NCBI GenBank assembly: GCA_903910215.1
Contig: CAIVYV010000025.1
Span: forward strand, 1 to 5,194
Origin: an uncultured Pseudomonadota bacterium
GTDB lineage: Bacteria; Pseudomonadota; Gammaproteobacteria; Steroidobacterales; Steroidobacteraceae
Length of the DNA: 5,194 nt
Direction of reading: 5' to 3'
Positions within the stretch are counted from its first letter, which is position 1. Each line of letters begins with the position of its first letter. The notes under the pieces are model-generated. The model was not told the DNA's origin, made no database searches, and saw only the letters and a list, made by a program, of their open reading frames with translations. Shown here in pieces: positions 1-5,194 of this stretch. A program made the translations under genes and the position numbers.

Positions 1-1309
1 ATCACCCGAGATGACGCTCGTGGCGAGTGGTGCATCATCGAGATCAGCTGCGCTCGCCGATGAACTACTCGATGACAACGTCGATGTGATTAAACCATTG
101 AGTGGAAGTCTGCGAGCAGTCGAGCCACTATCAGCCAATCGATTCGAGCGATGGCCCATCATTGGCGCACTTGGGGTCGCCTTGTTGTGGATGAGTCTCG
201 CGTGCTTGCGCGCTTGGCGGCTCGACCCCGAGCGACGAGTGCGAGCAGCCCATCGGCGTCTGCGCCGTCTGACTCGGCGATTGGTTCGCGTCGATGCATC
301 CATACCGTTGGCGGCTGCCTCGGCGCTCGAGCTACGCCAATGGCAGCATGCGGTAGCCGAAAGATGGTGCGTATTAGGATGCGCCCCGACTGCCGCCGAC
401 GTGTTGGGTCGCGACCCGTGGTACGCCCTATGGGTACAGAGCGATGCGGCGCTGTACGGTCCAATATCTCGCTTACCATCCGACTGGGCCTCCCGTGCGT
501 CTCACGCACTCTCGGCGCTGGCTACGCCACCGCCGTTCCAACTACGGAGGTTGTTGCAAAAGGACTGCTGGTGGCCTCGGTTCCTACCCGTGCTCATGCT
601 CGTCGTCTGCTGCGGCTTGATCCCGAGCCAGTCTTTGCAGGCCAAGACGGCGATCGAAAGCAGTGCCGCGCAGGTCGAGCGCGAACCTTTGGATGTGATC
701 GCGCGCTACAACTTGGCGATCGCGCTGGAGGCCGATGGTCGATTGTCCGAGGCTGCAGTTCATAGCGGCATCGCGTGGTTGCAGGAGCCGCGTTTCGATC
801 AGGGCGCAGAGCTGTGGATGCGGCTTCGCTCTCAGGCCGGCTTGCTATCTGCCTCAGAGGGTGGGTTGCCCGAGTCGATTGGTGCAGTTGGTCGAGTTCG
901 GTCCGCGTTGCCGCCTGCTTTATGGCAGCGCCTGCATGTCGCTACATTACTGTTGGTGATCTCGCTGGCAGTCATGTTGTTGGCCGGCGCATATTGGCAA
1001 CGCCTGCGTCCGACATTTCGTGCAAGCGCGTTTTGTCTCGTCGTTGTACTGGCGGGTTTCTTGGTGACACGGGTCGTCATAGGCAGTTATGCAGGAGCAC
1101 TCGACCGCCGGGCCGTCGTCGTCCATCAGCAAGCCACGCTCCGCGAGATTCCGGTGGAAAACCGTCTAGACGATGGCAACTGGGTATTGCCTGGCGCGGT
1201 TGGCATCGTCGAGCAACGCTTCCTAGGCTGGGTTCGCCTGCAGCTGTCCGACGGTCGCAGCGGATGGTTGCGGGAGGAGGCGATTATTGCCATCTGGGGG
1301 GCGAAATAA
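1..1309 (+). CDS. BatD/BatE-like membrane protein with TPR and SH3-like domains (5' partial)
   Basis: The reading frame is open to the left edge (first full codon at base 2, reading S-P-E before the first Met at 11), so the true start is probably outside the window. Numbering from the Met at 11, residues 1-45 resemble the end of the last periplasmic domain of BatD proteins (SPEMTLV, then DVIKPLSG, like the D-I-x-x-I-K stretch before the BatD membrane anchor). Then come a membrane segment (about 48-68), an Arg-rich cytoplasmic start (70-92), a helical cytoplasmic region, a second membrane segment (about 188-204), a TPR-like helix pair (about 225-260, RYNLAIALEADGRLSEAA), two more membrane segments (about 308-328 and 338-358) and a C-terminal SH3-like domain (about 366-428, with GWVRLQLSDGRSGWL). 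TPR plus SH3 is the BatE layout. Bat proteins work with MoxR ATPases and VWA proteins at the membrane, with a poorly defined role in stress or aerotolerance. BatD-BatE fusion is my inference; the family call is moderately sure. Confidence 0.72.
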   Translation, partial: SPEMTLVASGASSRSAALADELLDDNVDVIKPLSGSLRAVEPLSANRFERWPIIGALGVALLWMSLACLRAWRLDPERRVRAAHRRLRRLTRRLVRVDASIPLAAASALELRQWQHAVAERWCVLGCAPTAADVLGRDPWYALWVQSDAALYGPISRLPSDWASRASHALSALATPPPFQLRRLLQKDCWWPRFLPVLMLVVCCGLIPSQSLQAKTAIESSAAQVEREPLDVIARYNLAIALEADGRLSEAAVHSGIAWLQEPRFDQGAELWMRLRSQAGLLSASEGGLPESIGAVGRVRSALPPALWQRLHVATLLLVISLAVMLLAGAYWQRLRPTFRASAFCLVVVLAGFLVTRVVIGSYAGALDRRAVVVHQQATLREIPVENRLDDGNWVLPGAVGIVEQRFLGWVRLQLSDGRSGWLREEAIIAIWGAK

Positions 1310-1339
1310 CCTGAGGCTATGGGTCGATGGGTTTTTCGA

Positions 1340-1370
1340 TTGGAGCCACCACGCCGAGCCGGAAAATAAT
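1340..1370 (+). promoter_or_regulatory. Possible sigma70-type promoter for the dgc operon
   Basis: AATAAT at 1365-1370 matches five of six bases of the TATAAT -10 consensus and stands out in a GC-rich background. The best upstream partner, TTGGAG at 1340-1345, matches only the first three bases of TTGACA and sits 19 bases away, so the -35 is weak and an activator may be needed. Transcription would start near 1377, leaving a leader of about 33 bases before the dgcN ATG. This is a prediction by eye and has not been scored. Confidence 0.35.
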
Positions 1371-1376
1371 TCCGGC
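1358..1376. repeat. Perfect 7-bp inverted repeat, candidate operator
   Basis: GCCGGAA (1358-1364) and TTCCGGC (1370-1376) are exact reverse complements separated by AATAA. The repeat overlaps the candidate -10 hexamer at 1365-1370, the usual place for a repressor operator. It is not followed by a T-run on either strand, which argues against an intrinsic terminator. The arms are seen directly; binding by a regulator is inferred. Known dgc clusters have a dedicated regulator (DgcR), but no regulator gene is visible here. Confidence 0.5.
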
Positions 1377-1395
1377 AACGAGCTTTCACTCAATT

Positions 1396-1401
1396 AAGAG
1401 G
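1396..1401 (+). promoter_or_regulatory. Ribosome binding site of dgcN
   Basis: AAGAGG lies eight bases before the ATG at 1410, good Shine-Dalgarno spacing. An in-frame TAA at 1395-1397 overlaps it, so dgcN cannot start further upstream. This site also favours the ATG at 1410 over the next in-frame ATG at 1422. Confidence 0.75.
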
Positions 1402-1409
1402 AACGACGC

Positions 1410-2465
1410 ATGAGCGTCCCGATGACGAAAATTACAAGCAGCCCCGCCAAAGATCGCTGGGGCCCGCCGTACTTGCTGTACCTCGGTAACGCCAAGGACA
1501 GGCTCAGCATCAAGACCGCCCGCGGTTTGGCATTTTGGCGACCGGAATGGTGCGTCGCGCAGTACGCGGGACCGAACTGTGCGGAGAAGCTCGATTTGCC
1601 GATGATGGATTTCAAGGCTGCCAAGGCGGCCGGTGTCGACACCATGGTGCTCGGAGTCGCCAACGCGGGCGGCGTGATGGGGGACGACATTCGATCGGAT
1701 GTCATCGAGGCGCTGCGGGCGGGCTTGAATGTCGCTTCGGGTTTGCATCAACGATTATCGTCCGATGCGCAGATCGAGTCGGTCGCACGGGAGTGTGGTC
1801 GTGTGTTGTTCGATGCGCGTTTCTTCCCGCATTCCATTCCGGTCGGTAACGGTAAACCTCGCGCCGGCCTGCGTATGCTAACGGTCGGTACCGATTGTTC
1901 GGTCGGCAAGATGTATACGACGCTCGCGATGGAACGCGAGATGCGCGGGCGCGGTATTCAGGCGGATTTTCGCGCCACGGGGCAGACGGGCATCTTGATC
2001 GCTGGATCGGGTGTGCCGATCGATGCCTTGGTCGCTGACTTTATCTCCGGTGGTGCAGAGTGGGTATCGCCTGCGCGCGAGGATGGTGGTTGGGATCTCA
2101 TCGAAGGGCAGGGTTCGCTGTTCCACCCGTCGTTCGCCGGAGTTTCGCTCGGTCTACTGCATGGCTCGCAGCCCGATGTGATCGTGATGTGTCACGAAGC
2201 GGGACGTCAGCAGATGCGTGGCTTACCGCATTACTCCGTACCTTCGTTGAAAGATTGCATTGAGGCGAATCTCACGGCAGCTCGACTCACCAATGCCAAG
2301 GTCTCGATCGCCGGGGTGGCGTTGAATACGTCGTTGATGCCAGTCGAAGCGGGTATCGAGTTATGCGGCCAGATCGAGCGAGAGCTCGGTTTGCCGTGTC
2401 AGGATCCCGTCACGATGGGGACCTCGAAAATCGTCGACCGGATGTTGGAATGCGTCGCCAAGTAA
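1410..2465 (+). CDS. dgcN: D-glutamate N-acetyltransferase DgcN (DUF1611 family)
   Basis: This 351-residue protein is a DUF1611-family member. The DgcN branch is reported to acetylate the amino group of D-glutamate, giving N-acetyl-D-glutamate as the first step of a D-glutamate catabolic route; it should be cytoplasmic. The N-terminal half (about 20-140) has the family's Rossmann-like part, including GVANAGG (82-88) and GLHQRL (111-116). The C-terminal half opens with a P-loop-like motif, GTDCSVGKMYTT (160-171, Lys167), followed by ATGQTGIL (189-196), DLIEGQGSL (229-237), CHEAGR (261-266) and ALNTS (304-308). Length and motifs look intact. The start at 1410 is fixed by a good ribosome binding site and an in-frame stop just upstream. 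The last 16 bases overlap dgcA, its functional partner, which strongly supports the DgcN rather than a generic DUF1611 call. Acetyl donor and substrate are taken from family knowledge and are not visible in the sequence. Confidence 0.88.
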   Translation: MSVPMTKITSSPAKDRWGPPYLLYLGNAKDRLSIKTARGLAFWRPEWCVAQYAGPNCAEKLDLPMMDFKAAKAAGVDTMVLGVANAGGVMGDDIRSDVIEALRAGLNVASGLHQRLSSDAQIESVARECGRVLFDARFFPHSIPVGNGKPRAGLRMLTVGTDCSVGKMYTTLAMEREMRGRGIQADFRATGQTGILIAGSGVPIDALVADFISGGAEWVSPAREDGGWDLIEGQGSLFHPSFAGVSLGLLHGSQPDVIVMCHEAGRQQMRGLPHYSVPSLKDCIEANLTAARLTNAKVSIAGVALNTSLMPVEAGIELCGQIERELGLPCQDPVTMGTSKIVDRMLECVAK

Positions 2466-3436
2466 GCGTCGGCATCGAATCGTGGCCGTTAGAGCGGCCC
2501 TTTCGTATTTCGCGCGGCGTTAAAACTGCAGCGGATGTGGTGGTCGTCGAACTCCACGACGGCAAGCACGTCGGACGAGGAGAATGCGTTCCGTACCCAC
2601 GCTACGGCGAGAGCGTGGACTCGGTGGCAGCGCAGATTCGTTCGGTACTTCCATCGCTCGAACAAGGTGCGAGTCGTATCGATTGCCGGACGCTGTTGCC
2701 GGCAGGCGCGGCACTCAATGCCATCGACTCTGCGCTCTGGGATCTTGAGGCGCGCGCGTCGGGCCATGCAGTTGATCAGTTATTGAACTTGGCACGCCCA
2801 ACTACTTTGACGACCGCTTTGACGGTTGGACTCGATACGCCCGAGCAGATGGGGTTGATTGCGGCGCAGATGAGCGCGGCACCGGTGATCAAGGTGAAGG
2901 TCGACGGTCATTCCCCTGATCGGCAGTTGCAGGCAGTGCATGATGCCGCGCCGAATGCAAAGCTCATCGTCGATGCGAATGAAGGTTGGAGCATCGAGAT
3001 ACTCACCGAGTTGAATTCCTTCCTCAAAAAAATCGGCGCTGTGCTGATCGAGCAGCCGCTGCCAGTCGGAAAAGATGATGTACTCGAAGGCTTTCGATCC
3101 GAGGTGCCGCTGTGCGCTGATGAGGCCTGCCACACCGTCGATGATTTGCCGGGTCTACTGAATCGCTACCAGGCCGTGAACATCAAGCTCGACAAGACGG
3201 GGGGGTTGACCGGAGCAGTCGCGCTCTTGGCGGCGGCTCGTCGCAGCAACATGGTTGTCATGACCGGTTGCATGGTCTGTACTTCGCTCGCCATCGCGCC
3301 AGCATGGTTGGTCGCCGCAGCGTCTGATTTCATCGATCTCGATGGGCCCTTGATGCTGCGTTCCGACCGCGAGGGAGGAGTGCGTGGCGATGCCGGGCAG
3401 TTATCCGCCCCAGACCGTAGACTATGGGGTGGCTAA
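2450..3436 (+). CDS. dgcA: N-acetyl-D-glutamate racemase DgcA (enolase superfamily, dipeptide-epimerase-like)
   Basis: This 328-residue enzyme belongs to the muconate-lactonizing/dipeptide-epimerase branch of the enolase superfamily. DgcA interconverts N-acetyl-D- and N-acetyl-L-glutamate, the step after DgcN. The N-terminal capping domain (about 1-105) begins VSVGIESWPL. The barrel carries the expected residues: Lys148 and Lys150 in IKVKV, metal ligands Asp175 (IVDANEGW), Glu201 (LIEQPLP) and Asp224 (CADEA), Lys246 in NIKLDKTGG, and a DxD pair at Asp296/Asp298 (IDLDGP). I chose the ATG at 2450, which overlaps the dgcN end by 16 bases. The frame stays open to an ATG at 2363, but those 29 extra residues are Arg-rich shadow sequence inside dgcN and fall outside the family N-terminus. 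No strong ribosome binding site precedes 2450, so translation is probably coupled to dgcN. L-Ala-D/L-Glu epimerase is the main alternative; the dgcN neighbour favours DgcA. Confidence 0.87.
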   Translation: MRRQVSVGIESWPLERPFRISRGVKTAADVVVVELHDGKHVGRGECVPYPRYGESVDSVAAQIRSVLPSLEQGASRIDCRTLLPAGAALNAIDSALWDLEARASGHAVDQLLNLARPTTLTTALTVGLDTPEQMGLIAAQMSAAPVIKVKVDGHSPDRQLQAVHDAAPNAKLIVDANEGWSIEILTELNSFLKKIGAVLIEQPLPVGKDDVLEGFRSEVPLCADEACHTVDDLPGLLNRYQAVNIKLDKTGGLTGAVALLAAARRSNMVVMTGCMVCTSLAIAPAWLVAAASDFIDLDGPLMLRSDREGGVRGDAGQLSAPDRRLWGG

Positions 3437-3443
3437 CAAAACC

Positions 3444-3453
3444 GGGGGTGGGG
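3444..3453 (+). promoter_or_regulatory. G-rich ribosome binding site before the GTG start of gltS
   Basis: GGGGGTGGGG ends one base before the GTG at 3455. It is purine-rich but lacks a classical AGGAGG core, so initiation may rely partly on coupling with dgcA, which ends 18 bases upstream. Its left part (3444-3448) lies at suitable spacing for the GTG. It supports GTG 3455 over the in-frame ATG at 3473. Confidence 0.45.
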
Positions 3454-3454
3454 C

Positions 3455-4678
3455 GTGACGATCACTTTGGACATGGTGCAAACGCTGGCAGCGGGTGCAC
3501 TCGCATTGTTTCTCGGTTTCCAGTTAGTTGATCGGCTGCCATTTCTGCGTCGATACAATATTCCGGCGCCCGTCGTCGGTGGCTTGATCGTTGCCATCCT
3601 CGTGTTGGTGTTGCGTCAGCAGAATGTCGCGACGATCAGTTTCGATACGACGCTGCAGACGCCGCTGATGAACGCGTTCTTCACCGCCATCGGCTTTAGT
3701 GCCAGCTTGAGTTTGCTGCGCGCAGGGAGCGGGCAGGCATTGGTATTTCTCGTCCTGGCGGCTTTCCTCGCCGTGGTGCAAAGCCTCATCGGAATTTTCT
3801 CTGCTGTGTTGTTCGATCAGTCGCCGCTGCTCGGTGTATTGATCGGTCCAGCAGCCTTGGCGGGCGGACCCGCGACAGCGCTGGCGTTCGCACCGCAATT
3901 CGCAGCGGCCGGTGTGCCATCGGCTGAAACGGTGGCGATCGCTGCGGCGATGTCGGGGATCGTGCTCGGCGGTCTGGTCGGCGGACCGATCGCAACCCGC
4001 TTGTTAGAGCGAAATGCGCTGCGTGCTGGTTCGGCTGTGGGCGCCGTGGAACAGCCTGGCAAAAGTGCTAATGAGGCAGCAACTTCGGTCACACCGTCGC
4101 CCGATGACGAGGAGGGGAGTGCGCGCCAATCTTTGAAGGCGCTGACGGTCATCCTCGTGGCCATGGGTATCGGCTCTTGGCTCAGCGGTGTGATGAAAGA
4201 CGCCGGTCTGACATTGCCGGGCTACGTCGGTGCGATGATCGTTGGCGCGATGATCCGAAATGTGGACGACTTCTCCGGTCGTATCGGTATTCCCCATGAC
4301 ATCACGGATCGAATCGGGACCGTGTCGCTCACGCTCTTCTTGGCGGTCGCTTTGATGAACGTCAAGTTGTGGGAGCTGACGGCGGTAGCCTGGCCGCTGC
4401 TCGTCAACTTGGCGCTACAAGTGGTGGTGATTGCGTTCTTCTGCTGGGCGGTTGTCTTCCGAGCCATGGGTCGCGACTACGATGCCGCTGTCATGAGCGG
4501 TGGCTTCACGGGATTCATGCTCGGTACGACGGCCAACGCGATGGCGGTCATGCGTACGATCGTTGAGAAGTTTGGGCCTGCGCCTAGAGCCTTTTTGATT
4601 GCGCCCATCGTTGGCGCGTTTTTCATCGATTTCACGAATGCCATCGTGATCACGACCTTCTTGAATTTGCTGGGATGA
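3455..4678 (+). CDS. gltS: Sodium/glutamate symporter, GltS family
   Basis: This 407-residue inner-membrane protein is a GltS-type Na+/glutamate symporter; E. coli GltS is about 401 residues. The GTG start gives an N-terminus (MTITLDMVQTL) that lines up with the E. coli start and is followed by the family stretch FLRRYNIPAPVVGGL (30-44). Two inverted membrane halves are visible. The first runs from residue 4 to about 182, with a reentrant-loop region at LAGGPATALAF (135-145) and GIVLGGLVGGP (168-178). The second runs from about 226 to 405, with SGGFTGFMLGTTANAM (348-363) and APIVGAFFIDFTNAIVI (383-399). A polar linker (about 183-226, with DDEEGS) joins them. The loop motifs differ from the E. 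coli-like GGHGT and HCGFGLGATP, so the exact substrate is uncertain; D-glutamate or another acidic amino acid fits the operon. It sits 18 bases after dgcA and shares ATGA with the next gene. Confidence 0.9.
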   Translation: MTITLDMVQTLAAGALALFLGFQLVDRLPFLRRYNIPAPVVGGLIVAILVLVLRQQNVATISFDTTLQTPLMNAFFTAIGFSASLSLLRAGSGQALVFLVLAAFLAVVQSLIGIFSAVLFDQSPLLGVLIGPAALAGGPATALAFAPQFAAAGVPSAETVAIAAAMSGIVLGGLVGGPIATRLLERNALRAGSAVGAVEQPGKSANEAATSVTPSPDDEEGSARQSLKALTVILVAMGIGSWLSGVMKDAGLTLPGYVGAMIVGAMIRNVDDFSGRIGIPHDITDRIGTVSLTLFLAVALMNVKLWELTAVAWPLLVNLALQVVVIAFFCWAVVFRAMGRDYDAAVMSGGFTGFMLGTTANAMAVMRTIVEKFGPAPRAFLIAPIVGAFFIDFTNAIVITTFLNLLG

Positions 4679-5194
4679 ACAAGATGCAGCCGTACTTCTG
4701 GCCCGACCGACTCGTAGGACGCAAGGGATCGCGATACGAGCTCGTAACCCCGGCGCTGATTCTCGATCTCGATGCGGCGGAGCGGAACTTCAAACTTTTG
4801 CGGGATACGCTGCGAGCTCGCGGCTTAGGTTTGCGCGTTAACGTGAAAACCCATAAGTGCCTCTCGCTTGCTCAGTGGCAGATGAAGCTCGGCGCAACGG
4901 GCGTCTGTTGCGCTACGCTCGGCGAGGCTGCGGTCATGGTCGACGGCGGTGTTACGGGTGTGTTAATTGCGACGCCGATGACCACGCCTCAGAAGATCGC
5001 TGAGGTAGTTCGACTGGCGGGTAAGTCCGAGTTGCTGTTGGCGGTTGACCATCCGGACAATGTGTCGGCGTTATCCAAAGCCGCCGCCGCTGCGGGTGTG
5101 ACGATCGGCATCCTGGTCGACGTGGACCCGGGGAGTAAACGAACGGGAGTCGCTTCGGACGATGCCGCCGTCGCATTAGTGCAGCAGGTGTCTG
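4675..5194 (+). CDS. Fold-type III PLP enzyme, D-threonine aldolase/D-serine dehydratase-like (3' partial)
   Basis: The gene runs off the right edge; 173 codons are visible, roughly the N-terminal alanine-racemase-type barrel of a protein usually near 370-400 residues. Visible motifs are TPALILDLDAAERN (25-38), VNVKTHKCLSLAQ (55-67) with Lys58 as the likely PLP-binding lysine, GVCCATLGEA (76-85), GVLIATPM (95-102) and ILVDVDPGSKRTGV (146-159), where the family has an Arg near the PLP phosphate or active site. Enzymes of this family cleave or dehydrate D-beta-hydroxy amino acids such as D-threonine, D-serine or 3-hydroxyaspartate, often with a divalent metal bound by C-terminal residues that lie outside the window. 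The ATG at 4675 overlaps the gltS stop (ATGA), indicating translational coupling; ATG 4684 is a less likely start. The family is secure, the substrate is not. Confidence 0.85.
   Translation, partial: MNKMQPYFWPDRLVGRKGSRYELVTPALILDLDAAERNFKLLRDTLRARGLGLRVNVKTHKCLSLAQWQMKLGATGVCCATLGEAAVMVDGGVTGVLIATPMTTPQKIAEVVRLAGKSELLLAVDHPDNVSALSKAAAAAGVTIGILVDVDPGSKRTGVASDDAAVALVQQVS

Larger units (their letters stand above)
1310..1409. other. Intergenic region between the Bat-like gene and the D-glutamate operon
   Basis: This 100-base gap is the only substantial non-coding stretch in the window. It carries a run of five T at 1332-1336 without a convincing GC-rich stem before it, so I see no clear intrinsic terminator for the upstream gene. 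Its right half holds an inverted repeat, a plausible -10 hexamer and the dgcN ribosome binding site, each listed separately. It is the only likely promoter site for the operon that follows. Confidence 0.6.

Noticed and set aside
716..723. GCGATCGC octamers (716-723 and 3935-3942) resembling cyanobacterial HIP1
   Set aside because: Only two copies were noticed, both inside coding sequence of a GATC/CG-rich genome, and the gene content gives no reason to think of cyanobacteria.
151..765. Long open frame (204 codons) on the + strand inside the Bat-like gene
   Set aside because: It is Arg/Ser/Ala-rich with no recognisable domain, and lies fully within a better-supported membrane-protein frame, as expected of shadow frames in GC-rich DNA.
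1358..1376. Inverted repeat as an intrinsic terminator of the Bat-like gene
   Set aside because: The stem is only 7 bp and no T-run follows it on either strand; it fits an operator better.
1386..1751. Antisense open frame over the start of dgcN
   Set aside because: No family motifs or plausible start context, and it lies opposite conserved dgcN codons.
3026..3032. Run of seven A in dgcA as a slippery site
   Set aside because: The frame is intact and reads L-K-K-I within a conserved-length region; there is no sign of a needed frameshift.
3199..3205. Run of seven G in dgcA, a possible phase-variable tract
   Set aside because: It encodes the conserved T-G-G-L motif in the intact frame, and seven bases is short for a phase-variation tract.
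3524..4164. Overlapping antisense open frames across gltS
   Set aside because: Low-complexity, Arg/Gln-rich products opposite clear membrane segments; no domain is recognisable.
4952..5176. Antisense open frame inside the PLP enzyme gene
   Set aside because: Pro/Arg-rich product opposite conserved barrel motifs; a shadow frame.

Overview
The window looks like an ordinary chromosomal stretch from a moderately GC-rich proteobacterium, probably a gammaproteobacterium. That assignment is an inference from gene content (a Bat-type membrane protein, a D-glutamate catabolism pair and GltS) and codon choice; no marker gene is present to fix the taxon. All five real genes lie on the + strand. I see no RNA gene, insertion sequence, CRISPR array or attachment site.

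Bases 1-1309 hold the 3' part of a gene that began before the window. It encodes a multi-spanning membrane protein with the C-terminal end of a BatD-like protein, then a short TPR-like stretch and a C-terminal SH3-like domain as found in BatE-type proteins. It probably closes an upstream MoxR/Bat (aerotolerance-type) operon. A 100-base gap follows (1310-1409). It contains a perfect 7-bp inverted repeat overlapping a plausible -10 hexamer, and a clear Shine-Dalgarno sequence.

Bases 1410-5194 are one tightly packed operon of four genes: dgcN (DUF1611, D-glutamate N-acetyltransferase family), dgcA (enolase superfamily, N-acetyl-D-glutamate racemase family), a GltS-type sodium/glutamate symporter, and the first 173 codons of a fold-type III PLP enzyme of the D-threonine aldolase/D-serine dehydratase-like family. 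The junctions are a 16-base overlap, an 18-base gap and an ATGA overlap, so the genes are very likely co-transcribed.

Read together, the operon suggests uptake of glutamate or a related acidic amino acid by GltS. D-glutamate would be N-acetylated by DgcN and inverted by DgcA to N-acetyl-L-glutamate, which a deacetylase or the arginine pathway (not in the window) would return to L-glutamate. The PLP enzyme adds a second D-amino-acid activity whose substrate cannot be read from the sequence. The pathway itself is known. The less familiar points are the pairing with a GltS that has divergent signature loops, the D-amino-acid PLP enzyme in the same transcript, the palindrome over the promoter, and the apparent BatD-BatE fusion upstream.
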